Shown piece by piece: positions 8,201-15,508 of a DNA stretch of 56,219 bases. The translations under genes and the position numbers were made by a program. The notes beneath the pieces are model-generated. The model saw only the letters and a program-made list of their open reading frames with translations. It ran no database searches and was not told the origin of the DNA. The stretch spans positions 1 to 56,219 of the forward strand of contig JBGPHC010000029.1 of assembly GCA_041484195.1 (NCBI GenBank), given 5' to 3'. Origin of the DNA: PSRI01 sp041484195. GTDB taxonomy: Bacteria; Bacteroidota; Bacteroidia; Chitinophagales; Chitinophagaceae. Numbering within the stretch: the stretch's first letter is position 1; every line of letters starts with the position of its first letter.

Positions 8201-8593
8201 TATAATGCCAACCTGGGCATCCGCTATGGTACCGAGAACTTCTCTAAAGATTTTTATGATAATCGCTGGCATGGACAGGGCACTTCCACTATCTATCCTT
8301 CTGTGAACATCGGTGGTGGCGACAATTACAAGCCCAATTCTTTCTTTGTGGAAGACGGCAGTTATCTGAGAGTGAGAAACATTCAACTGGGCTATACATT
8401 CGGGACTCCCGTGCTGAACAGATTGTTCATGAAACAACTGAGAGTATATGTAAACGCGCAAAACGCCCTCAATTTCTTCAAGTACAAAGGGTTCTCACCC
8501 GAAATTGGCGGCTCCGCGCTTGACAGGGGAATAGATACGAATGTGTACCCGCTTTATGCCACGTACAACTTTGGTGTGAATGTAACCTTCTAA
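5294..8593 (+). CDS. SusC/RagA-family TonB-dependent glycan transporter with STN domain
   Basis: This outer-membrane beta-barrel (1,099 residues) imports oligosaccharides with SusD as its lid. The order is: a long N-terminal signal region (about 1-45), an STN (secretin/TonB N-terminal) domain at about 50-116, a carboxypeptidase-regulatory-like domain at about 128-215 (ITGKVTNESGEPLVGVSI), the plug (VDVTGSVSQIKGDEI onwards, with NGVVLISTRKGKAG) and the C-terminal barrel ending YNFGVNVTF. The STN domain marks it as a transducer type that signals to the FecR/sigma pair encoded just upstream. susD follows after 19 bp. The cargo is inferred from downstream enzymes to be beta-1,2-glucan oligosaccharides. 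Confidence 0.95.
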   Translation: MKKYLVQNRGGFRAALIKALLVMKLIVLLLLLNICQVMAKARAQEKISLNLQQVEIGKVFNTIERQGSYRFLFNSELQGLHRKVNIYVEKAGIAEVLTMVLAGTDLTYKMLDDNLIVVRLNSLEMQDIRITGKVTNESGEPLVGVSITVKGASTGTTTDNLGNFELTVPENAVLEISYIGFISQEIPVNNQSVINISLIASAKQLDQVIIVGYGTQRKIDVTGSVSQIKGDEISKQPAANPISSLQGKIAGVQITNSGAPGSSPEIRIRGIGTLYGDQSPLYVVDGVWYDDISFLNPADIDNLSILKDASSESIYGIRAANGVVLISTRKGKAGQTTVNYNGYVGMQSVTNQIKMADGSEYATAINELRGNTNLDPAQFGKGTDWYHQILRNAFVTNHQVSVSGGSEKSTYNFSLGYYDQDGIVEKNNYKRYTARLQNDFVVFKPLKIGYSITAVASNSIDIPGSIFHELFSAAPIVPVYYQDGTYGDPSDFDLGDGANFNPQVSLDVFNQKSRNFRGTGNVFGDLKFAKHFTIHTSLGGDFGQAEYRYYLPEYTATLKQRNTLSNLTIGRTETRNWILENTLTYENRFNEHRIKVLLGQSAQQAKFYQITANAKGVPYSTDDDLYLRLGNSGSNTVNDGGDKERFGSYFGRVNYSFMNRYMLNFSLRADGASKFSGDKRWGYFPSIGAGWVLTDEPFLQDQKIFTNLKLRGSWGVVGNAKVPSNLPFVLVDNWPGYSVQFGNTIVTGANIDQQVPPITFWEKAQGTDIGIEGAMAKDRLNFEFDYYSKKTIDAIFAIPILGSLGTSSGTIVGNQANILNKGWEFSLTWKDNINKNLSYRISGNLGINDNEVTKTQTGKNPVYGGGGAATGGQLATRTVVGEPIGEFYGLQVGSVFQNDAEVAASPQAASAKPGDFRFVDQNKDGVIDGKDRIVLGNPNAKYIYGLNTTWNYKQFDLTVDFQGVAGVHIYNANLGIRYGTENFSKDFYDNRWHGQGTSTIYPSVNIGGGDNYKPNSFFVEDGSYLRVRNIQLGYTFGTPVLNRLFMKQLRVYVNAQNALNFFKYKGFSPEIGGSALDRGIDTNVYPLYATYNFGVNVTF

Positions 8594-8612
8594 TCATTAA
8601 AATCTTTTCAAA

Positions 8613-10100
8613 ATGAAACGCAACAATTCTAAATATATCAAACATGTTACAGCCGCATTAGGGTTACTGGGCCTGTTGTCTGTTCCCACGGCATGTAATA
8701 AAAGCTTTTTGGATGTACCTCCACAGGGACAGCAAAAAGCGGAAGCATTCTGGCAGACTGAGGCCGATGCTGCTAAAGCGGTAAACTCCATGTATGGCAA
8801 CCTTCGCTCCTGGACCCTGGCGGCATTTGCTCCCATAGCCGTTGAAAGCCTCGGTTCCGATGACGCTGAGAAGGGAAGCAATCCCACTGATGCCACATTC
8901 ATGAACAAGTTTGACAATTTTAGCGCCAGCTCCACGGAAGGACAGATCCAGGATTTCTGGAGTGGTCAGTATTCCGAAGTGAATCTCTGTAACCAGGTAT
9001 TAGACAATGTGCCGAATATAAATATGGATGCCAACCTCAAAGCCCGTTACCTGGCCGAGGCAAAATTCCTGAGAGCTTATGCCTACTTCAGACTGGTGAG
9101 AGCATTCGGAGACGTTCCTCTTCGCCTACACGTTCCTGTAGACGCCAGTGAATTCAATATTCCCCGGACCCCCAAAGACCAGGTATACGCTGCCATTGAA
9201 CAGGATCTGACGGACGCCGCTGCGGTTTTACCCCAGAGCTACGGCCCCAATGATGTAGGCCGTGCCACGAAAGGAGCCGCTTTGGGACTACACGCCAAAG
9301 TGGCCATGTACCAGGCTAAATGGGATGATGTATTAAACTATACCAACCAGGTAATGGGTATGGGTTATGCACTCTTCCCAGACTTTGAGCAGATGTTTAG
9401 AATACCCAATGAAAATAATTCAGAATCGGTTTTTGAAATACAGTGCACCTACCTGCCGGGCAATTGCGATTTCTCCAATTCGCAGTATTCACAAGTACAG
9501 GGCGTGAGAGGATCATTTGGAGGAGGCTGGGGTTTTAACGTGCCTACTCAGGACCTCGCGGATGCATTTGAGCCGGGAGATCCCAGGAAAGACGCGACCA
9601 TAATTTTCCGCGGTGAATCAACTCCTGAAGGAGATGCCATTCCTGTTACTGGCGATAACCCGATGTACAATCAGAAATCCTATGTTCCCTTTGGAGAATA
9701 CAGTGGTGAATGTTCCGAAGGATCAGGAGAGAATATACGTGTGATGCGCTATGCCGAAATCTTGTTGATGAATGCGGAAGCCGCCAACGAACTGGGCCAG
9801 TCTGCTCAGGCGCTTACTTCGCTGAATGCGGTGAGGGCCAGGGCAAGAGCCGGGAATAATGCGATTCTGCCGGATGTTACCACTACCAATAAAGATGATC
9901 TGCGCACGGCTATTTGGCAGGAAAGAAGAGTGGAATTGGCCATGGAATTCGACCGTTTCTTCGACTTGGTACGCCAGGGCAGAGCCGCAACGGTGCTGGG
10001 TTCAAAAGGGTTTGTAGCTGGGAGAAACGAAGTATGGCCTATACCCCAGAATGAAATAGATCTGAGCGCGGGAGTCCTGACTCAAAACACAGGATATTGA
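8613..10100 (+). CDS. SusD/RagB-family glycan-binding lipoprotein
   Basis: This outer-membrane surface lipoprotein (495 residues) should cap the SusC channel and bind glycan. The signal peptide ends in the lipobox PTAC, with the acylated Cys near residue 28, followed by NKSFLDVPPQ as in SusD proteins. The N-terminal TPR-like helices include LKARYLAEAKFLRAYAYFRL, and the RagB/SusD C-terminal part has RYAEILLMNAEAANELG and IWQERRVELAMEFDRFFDL. It ends with the family-typical IPQNEIDLSAGVLTQNTGY. It lies 19 bp after susC and is certainly co-transcribed with it. Confidence 0.95.
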   Translation: MKRNNSKYIKHVTAALGLLGLLSVPTACNKSFLDVPPQGQQKAEAFWQTEADAAKAVNSMYGNLRSWTLAAFAPIAVESLGSDDAEKGSNPTDATFMNKFDNFSASSTEGQIQDFWSGQYSEVNLCNQVLDNVPNINMDANLKARYLAEAKFLRAYAYFRLVRAFGDVPLRLHVPVDASEFNIPRTPKDQVYAAIEQDLTDAAAVLPQSYGPNDVGRATKGAALGLHAKVAMYQAKWDDVLNYTNQVMGMGYALFPDFEQMFRIPNENNSESVFEIQCTYLPGNCDFSNSQYSQVQGVRGSFGGGWGFNVPTQDLADAFEPGDPRKDATIIFRGESTPEGDAIPVTGDNPMYNQKSYVPFGEYSGECSEGSGENIRVMRYAEILLMNAEAANELGQSAQALTSLNAVRARARAGNNAILPDVTTTNKDDLRTAIWQERRVELAMEFDRFFDLVRQGRAATVLGSKGFVAGRNEVWPIPQNEIDLSAGVLTQNTGY

Positions 10101-10210
10101 CGGAGTATGAACACCAAACGGAACGGAGTACATGAAAAATGAATGCCTGGGGATGATTTAGTGAGGTATGGATTTGGCAGTCTTTAATTACTAACAGTTA
10201 AAATGAAGTT

Positions 10211-11056
10211 ATGAAACACATAAATAAAAAACTCTTGCTGGCTTGTATTGGTTTTGCGGCCATCATGGTTTCTTCCTGCTATAAAAAATTTGATCCGGAA
10301 AGCTATGCGCCGGCTTTGAATATCGGAGGATTTACCAGCACATCTGAAATTGGAAGCGGTAGCCTGGTTGGTTATTGGGCCTTTAACGGTAGCCTGATTG
10401 ACAGCGTTTCCGGAAACAGCGGAACGGGAGTAGGCATCAGTTTTTCCAAGGGTGTAAAAGGTCAATGCCTCCAGGGCGCCAACAATGGTTATGTGCTTTT
10501 TAATCCTGGTCCGTCTATAACGGGGATGCATAGCTTTACCATCACATATTGGGTCAATAGCCCCGTAAATGCGAATGGCATTGTAGGTCTCGTGAATCTT
10601 TCAAACTCCAAAGATTTTTGGGGAAATATCGACATGTTTTTTGAGAATGGAAGCACGTCCGACGCGGCAAAATTCAGGGCACATATTACCAACAATGGCT
10701 CTGCGGGCCCCGAACACTGGATCGCCAAGGATGGCCTTCCCGCCATTTTTGGTAACTGGGTAAGCTTCGCCATTTCTTATGATGCAGCCACTACCACTTT
10801 TAAATATTATGTGAATGGCTCCGTGATCGTTACCGATGTTGATCCGGCTTTTGGTACCCTCAATTTTGCAGACAGCGGACCCTTGGTATTTGGAACGGTT
10901 CAGTTCCAGACCGATCCCAGCCTTACCTCGGCCACCGGATCGCAGCCCTGGGCCAGCTATCTGACGGGCACTTTGGACGAAGTGCGGATCTATAGTAAAG
11001 CACTGACTGACGGAGAAGTGAACTCATTGGTTAAATTGGAGGGCCGGGGAAAATAA
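10211..11056 (+). CDS. LamG-domain lipoprotein, probable surface glycan-binding protein
   Basis: The 281-residue product has a lipoprotein signal (IMVSSC, Cys near residue 23). It then carries a concanavalin A-like LamG fold at about 55-275: LVGYWAFNGSLIDSVSGNSG at the start, HSFTITYWVNSP in the middle, and the hallmark end GTLDEVRIYSKALTDGEV. It has no catalytic motif. It lies 110 bp after susD and before a terminator, in the place where sus loci usually encode a SusE/F-type binding protein. A surface glycan-binding role is inferred from this. Confidence 0.8.
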   Translation: MKHINKKLLLACIGFAAIMVSSCYKKFDPESYAPALNIGGFTSTSEIGSGSLVGYWAFNGSLIDSVSGNSGTGVGISFSKGVKGQCLQGANNGYVLFNPGPSITGMHSFTITYWVNSPVNANGIVGLVNLSNSKDFWGNIDMFFENGSTSDAAKFRAHITNNGSAGPEHWIAKDGLPAIFGNWVSFAISYDAATTTFKYYVNGSVIVTDVDPAFGTLNFADSGPLVFGTVQFQTDPSLTSATGSQPWASYLTGTLDEVRIYSKALTDGEVNSLVKLEGRGK

Positions 11057-11084
11057 TTCTGGATTAGGGGTTATATAAAGGGTC

Positions 11085-11124
11085 GGTTGCCTGAAAGAGT
11101 AAAGTCTTCAGGCAACCTTTGTTT
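11085..11124 (+). terminator. terminator after the susC-susD-LamG operon
   Basis: GGTTGCCTGAA (11085-11095) and TTCAGGCAACC (11107-11117) form a perfect 11-bp stem, followed by TTTGTTT. It separates the binding/transport genes from the enzyme genes downstream. Confidence 0.8.
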
Positions 11125-11140
11125 AGTATGACTTAGAAAC

Positions 11141-11692
11141 CCACCGCCTCAGGCGGTGGTTATGTTCTCGGGGCTGTGCCGAATGATTAAATTTGGGACA
11201 TGAGCAAATATAAGAAACAGTCCCACGTAGTTTACAAATGTGATTATCATATTGTATGGGTTCCCAAGTATCGTTTTCGGATATTGACTGGCGAGATAGG
11301 GGTGCTGATGGAAAAAGATATTAGGATGTATAGTGAGTGGTTGGGATGTGAAATAATTGAATTGAATGTGCAAACAGATCATGTTCATGTTGTCGTAAGT
11401 ATTCCACCCAAAGTATCGGTGTCAACGTATATGGGAACGATAAAGGGTAAAACGGCGATTAAGATGTTTAAGAGTTATCCGATGTTGAAGAAGCGACCCT
11501 ATTGGGGGAATCATTTTTGGGCAAGGGGCTATTTTGTTAACACGGTTGGAATAAATGAAGATATGATAAGAAGATATGTGAAATATCAAGAAGGAGAGGA
11601 ACGTAAAGAGGAAAGTAACCAACAGGGATTCGATTTCGATCTTGAAACTTAGCCTTTGGCTTCAACCATAAATCCACCTGCTTTGCAGGTGG
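11141..11692 (+). mobile_element. IS200/IS605-type insertion sequence (tnpA only)
   Basis: A single Y1 transposase gene is flanked by end hairpins: CCACCGC-ctcag-GCGGTGG at 11141-11159 on the left and CCACCTG-ctttg-CAGGTGG at 11674-11692 on the right. Subterminal hairpins, no terminal inverted repeats and no target duplication are what IS200-group elements show. No tnpB is present. The exact ends lie slightly outside these hairpins and cannot be fixed from one copy. It sits between the two halves of the glucan locus. Confidence 0.8.
11200..11652 (+). CDS. tnpA: IS200/IS605-family Y1 transposase TnpA
   Basis: This 150-residue single-strand transposase cuts and joins DNA at the hairpin ends of its element. 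The HUH motif is visible as DHVHVVV near residues 61-67. The catalytic tyrosine is in MIRRYVKYQ near residue 127. The N-terminal YKCDYHIVWVPKYRFRIL is the usual family signature. Length and motifs are intact, so it may be active. It starts at ATG 11200, 41 bases after the left hairpin. Confidence 0.93.
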   Translation: MSKYKKQSHVVYKCDYHIVWVPKYRFRILTGEIGVLMEKDIRMYSEWLGCEIIELNVQTDHVHVVVSIPPKVSVSTYMGTIKGKTAIKMFKSYPMLKKRPYWGNHFWARGYFVNTVGINEDMIRRYVKYQEGEERKEESNQQGFDFDLET

Positions 11693-11745
11693 TAGTTTAA
11701 TCAATAGCTCTTTCATCATTGCCCCTGTACTTAATCGTCTGCAAC

Positions 11746-13419
11746 ATGTGGAAATATCGGATCCTCTATTGTTATATATTATTGATTGCCGTTTTGGCAT
11801 CCTGCAATAAGGGCGGCAATCCTGCTCCTCCACCACCCTCTCCAAAATCATTTAGCATCAACAGCCTGAAAGTAAATGGCAGTTTTAGCGGGTATACGTA
11901 TTACAATATCAACAATAAGCCGCAACTGCAATTTTCATTTAGTGATGCCCTGGATCATGCTTCCGTAAATACAAGTTTCAGCATTAAGGACAATTCCGGG
12001 AATGCCCTGGCTTATGTTGTTTCCTATGCTAATGGTGACAGCACGGTGACCATAGAACCCGGATCACCGCTAAGCCCCATAACCCAATACACCATTGCGG
12101 TTTCCGCCAACCTGGTTTCTAAGCAAAGCAGCAGGTTGCAATCTGGCATAAGCGTCAGGCTCATAACAGCCATTGATTCTGCAGGCAAATTTCCACTTGT
12201 TTCAGATAGCGTATTACTTGACCTGGTTCAGAAACAAACTTTTAAATATTTCTGGGACTTTGCCCATCCGGTAAGTGGATTGGCCAGGGAAAGAAATAGT
12301 TCAGGTAACCTGGTTACTACCGGGGGCTCGGGATTTGGCGTTATGGCCATCGTTGTGGCCGTCAATCGGCAATTCATCACACGTGCGGAAGGCCTGGCAA
12401 GAATGCAGAAGATCGTTGATTTTCTGAAGAATAAAGCAGACCGTTTTCATGGCGCATATCCTCACTGGCTCGACGGAACCACGGGTAAAGTGATTCCTTT
12501 TAGCGCCAGGGACGATGGAGCAGACCTCGTTGAAACTTCCTTTCTAATGGAAGGGTTGCTTATCGCACGCCAATATTTCGATGGCATCGATGCAAATGAA
12601 ACGGCCCTCAGGAACGATATCAATACCTTGTGGAATGAGGTTGAATGGAGTTGGTTCAGAAAAAATAATGAGAATGTGCTCTACTGGCATTGGAGCCCCA
12701 ATTATAGCTGGGATATGAATTTTCCGATAAGGGGATGGAATGAGGCGCTGGTCACCTATGTGCTGGCCGCTTCCTCCGCAACCTACTCCGTACCCAAACC
12801 GGTGTACGATAATGGCTGGGCATCCAACGGAGCCATCGTGAATAATAACAGCTTTTTCGGTTATAATTTACCGTTAGGCCCAAATAATGGCGGCCCCCTT
12901 TTCTTCGCCCATTATTCATTCCTGGGCATCAATCCTTCGGGCCTCACCGATGCCTATGGCAACTATTGGGACCAAAACAGAAATCACAGTTTGATAAACT
13001 ACAGCTATTGCAAGGCCAATCCAAAAAATTATTATGGATACAGTAGCCTCTGCTGGGGCCTCACCGCGAGCGACGATAATATCAACGGCTACCTGGCCCA
13101 TGCGCCTGATAATGATGATGGAGTGATTGCTCCAACCGCGGCCCTATCCTCTTTTCCCTATACACCCACAGAGTCGATGGACGCACTCAGGTTTTTCTAC
13201 TATACCCTGGGTGACAAAATCTGGAAAGATTATGGATTTGTGGATGCATTCTCATTGAAGGATGTCTGGTTCGCGGATTCCTTTCTTGCGATTGACCAGG
13301 GGCCGATAATTGGCATGATTGAGAATTATCGCACAGGCCTGCTCTGGAATTTGTTTATGAGTTGCCCCGAAATTAAAGCAGGAATGAATAATTTAGGTTT
13401 TCAAAGTCCTCATTTATAA
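11746..13419 (+). CDS. GH144-type endo-beta-1,2-glucanase, lipoprotein form
   Basis: The 557-residue protein begins at ATG 11746, with a lipoprotein signal ending LASC (Cys 20), so it should sit on the outer membrane. A bacterial Ig-like (SbsA/Big_5-like) domain spans about 35-150. The glucoamylase-like (alpha/alpha)6 domain related to GH144 runs to the end. Key stretches are LLDLVQKQTFKYFWDFAHP, DDGADLVETSFLMEGLL, VLYWHWSPNYSWDMNFP, RGWNEALVTYVLAAS and IENYRTGLLWNLFMSCPEI. GH144 founding enzymes hydrolyse beta-1,2-glucan to sophoro-oligosaccharides. The next gene, a paralogue without the Ig domain, starts 9 bp later. GH144 assignment is from recalled family features, not a search. Confidence 0.85.
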   Translation: MWKYRILYCYILLIAVLASCNKGGNPAPPPPSPKSFSINSLKVNGSFSGYTYYNINNKPQLQFSFSDALDHASVNTSFSIKDNSGNALAYVVSYANGDSTVTIEPGSPLSPITQYTIAVSANLVSKQSSRLQSGISVRLITAIDSAGKFPLVSDSVLLDLVQKQTFKYFWDFAHPVSGLARERNSSGNLVTTGGSGFGVMAIVVAVNRQFITRAEGLARMQKIVDFLKNKADRFHGAYPHWLDGTTGKVIPFSARDDGADLVETSFLMEGLLIARQYFDGIDANETALRNDINTLWNEVEWSWFRKNNENVLYWHWSPNYSWDMNFPIRGWNEALVTYVLAASSATYSVPKPVYDNGWASNGAIVNNNSFFGYNLPLGPNNGGPLFFAHYSFLGINPSGLTDAYGNYWDQNRNHSLINYSYCKANPKNYYGYSSLCWGLTASDDNINGYLAHAPDNDDGVIAPTAALSSFPYTPTESMDALRFFYYTLGDKIWKDYGFVDAFSLKDVWFADSFLAIDQGPIIGMIENYRTGLLWNLFMSCPEIKAGMNNLGFQSPHL

Positions 13420-13428
13420 AAATCTTAC

Positions 13429-14790
13429 ATGAAAAGGTTTGCCCTATATGGCTTGATGGCATTTTGCATTGGATTCGCCCAACTGCCAGTGCTCGCTCAA
13501 AAACAGCAGATAAAAAAATTACCAGCTGCAGTCGAATCCACAGTCATCCAAAAAAACCTGACTAATGATCAACTGTTGGACCTGGTACAAAAACAAACCT
13601 TCAGATATTTCTGGGATTTTGCTCATCCTGTAAGTGGGATGGCCCGTGAGAGAAGCAATGTGGCCTATGATTATGGTAATGAGGTAGTCACTACCGGGGG
13701 CACCGGATTCGGGGTGATGGCCATAATAGTGGCAACCGACAGGAAATGGATAGGAAGAGATACGGCGGCGAGACATTTATTGAAGATGGTAAACTTCCTG
13801 TTGAAAGCTGACTCATATCATGGAGTATTCCCGCATTGGATGAATGGAAAAACGGGTAAGACCATTCCCTTCAGTCGCAAGGATGACGGGGCTGATCTGG
13901 TGGAAACATCATACCTATTTCAGGGCCTTCTTTGCGCGAGGCAGTATTTTAATTCGGATAATTCAATTGAAAGTGAATTGAGGAACAGGATTGGTTGGTT
14001 ATGGGATGATATAGAATGGAATTGGTTTACCAGGGATGGAAGAGACGTGCTATATTGGCATTGGAGCCCCAATAACGATTGGAGCATGAATTTCCCCCTG
14101 CGTGGATACAATGAATGTCTTATAACTTATATTTTGGCGGCCTCCGCGGAGCGCTATCCTGTAAGTGCCGAAGTATATCATCGGGGATGGGCACAAAGTG
14201 ATTTCTTCAGGAATGGCAAGACATTTTTCGGCTACACGCTTCCCCTGGGTTTTGATTATGGAGGGCCGCTTTTCTTCACACACTATTCCTACCTGGGACT
14301 GGACCCTCACGGCCTCAAAGATAGTTATGCCGATTATTGGGAACAGAACAGAAATCATACACTCATCAACAGAGCCTATTGCATTGCCAATCCAAAAAAA
14401 TATAAAGGTTACGGAGAAGATTGCTGGGGCCTCACGGCAAGTGATAACCCGAGAGGCTATGCTGCACATTCTCCAACGGAAGACCTTGGCGTGATCACTC
14501 CAACGGCGGCTTTGTCTGCTTTTCCTTATACACCGGAATATTCCATGCAGGCCCTGAAGCATTTCTATTATGATCTTGGAAATAAGATATGGGGACCATA
14601 CGGATTTGCAGACGCATTCAGTGAAACGGATAACTGGGTTGCTAAGTCCTACCTCGCCATTGACGAAGGTCCCATCGTGGTGATGATTGAAAATTACCGG
14701 ACCGGACTATTGTGGAAATTATTCATGAGTTGCCCTGAAATTAAAGATGGACTTAAGAAATTGGGATTTGAAAGTCCCTACCTCAAATAA
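13429..14790 (+). CDS. GH144-type beta-1,2-glucanase, periplasmic form
   Basis: The 453-residue paralogue of the preceding gene has an ordinary Sec signal peptide ending VLAQ and no lipobox, so it is likely periplasmic. It lacks the Ig-like domain. The catalytic domain matches its neighbour almost residue for residue in the conserved stretches: LLDLVQKQTFRYFWDFAHP, DDGADLVETSYLFQGLL, WHWSPNNDWSMNFPLRGYNE and IENYRTGLLWKLFMSCPEI. The pair looks like a tandem duplication with divided locations. The stop codon is 20 bp before the SGNH gene. Confidence 0.87.
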   Translation: MKRFALYGLMAFCIGFAQLPVLAQKQQIKKLPAAVESTVIQKNLTNDQLLDLVQKQTFRYFWDFAHPVSGMARERSNVAYDYGNEVVTTGGTGFGVMAIIVATDRKWIGRDTAARHLLKMVNFLLKADSYHGVFPHWMNGKTGKTIPFSRKDDGADLVETSYLFQGLLCARQYFNSDNSIESELRNRIGWLWDDIEWNWFTRDGRDVLYWHWSPNNDWSMNFPLRGYNECLITYILAASAERYPVSAEVYHRGWAQSDFFRNGKTFFGYTLPLGFDYGGPLFFTHYSYLGLDPHGLKDSYADYWEQNRNHTLINRAYCIANPKKYKGYGEDCWGLTASDNPRGYAAHSPTEDLGVITPTAALSAFPYTPEYSMQALKHFYYDLGNKIWGPYGFADAFSETDNWVAKSYLAIDEGPIVVMIENYRTGLLWKLFMSCPEIKDGLKKLGFESPYLK

Positions 14791-14810
14791 TATAAAAATT
14801 TTCTCTCGGT

Positions 14811-15497
14811 ATGCGACAACAACTAAAGATAATTTTACGATTCAGCTTTCTGCTGCTCCTGCTCGGCTCCATGTTTCAAATTCGGGCGCAGGAACAGACA
14901 GCAGCTTTTTGGGATGAGATACAATCATTTAAGAACCAGGATCGGATCCATCCTCCGCCCAAACATACCATTCTGTTTGTAGGCAGTTCATCTTTTAGAA
15001 TGTGGAAGGATCTTCCTTCATATTTTCCGGGTTTTGAAATTATCAACAGGGGATTCGGGGGTTCCTCAATTCCGGATCTCACACACTATGCAGATGATAT
15101 TATCTTCCCTTATGAACCCAGGCAGGTAGTCATCTATTGCGGCGACAATGACCTGGCGGCATCGGACACTGTGAGTGCTGAAACAGTTTACTTGCGCTTC
15201 ACCCAACTGTTTCAGTTGATCAGGCAAAGAATGCCGGGAGTTAATATTTTATTCATCTCCATAAAACCCAGTCCCAGCAGAGATGCTCTCAGGCCAAAAA
15301 TGGCCGAGGCCAACCTGATGATCAGGCGATTTCTTGAAAGACAGCCCAAAGCCGGATTCGTGGATGTTTATTCCCGCATGCTTGATGCTACAGGTAGACC
15401 CATGGAAAATTTATTTATCGAAGACCGGTTGCACATGAACGCTAAAGGCTATGCAATTTGGCAAAAAGCCATCGCACCATATTTGCTCAAAAACTAA
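14811..15497 (+). CDS. secreted SGNH/GDSL-family hydrolase, probable carbohydrate esterase
   Basis: The 228-residue protein has a signal peptide ending in IRAQ. All four SGNH blocks are visible: catalytic Ser in FVGSSSFRMW (block I), Gly in RGFGGSS (block II), Asn in YCGDND (block III) and Asp/His in EDRLHMN (block V). The fold is that of GDSL esterases that often remove acetyl or other acyl groups from sugars. It lies between the GH144 pair and the GH3 gene with 20- and 11-bp gaps, so it should act on the same substrate. Removing succinyl or acetyl groups from natural beta-1,2-glucans is a plausible role, but inferred. Confidence 0.87.
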   Translation: MRQQLKIILRFSFLLLLLGSMFQIRAQEQTAAFWDEIQSFKNQDRIHPPPKHTILFVGSSSFRMWKDLPSYFPGFEIINRGFGGSSIPDLTHYADDIIFPYEPRQVVIYCGDNDLAASDTVSAETVYLRFTQLFQLIRQRMPGVNILFISIKPSPSRDALRPKMAEANLMIRRFLERQPKAGFVDVYSRMLDATGRPMENLFIEDRLHMNAKGYAIWQKAIAPYLLKN

Positions 15498-15508
15498 AAC
15501 CCAAGAAC

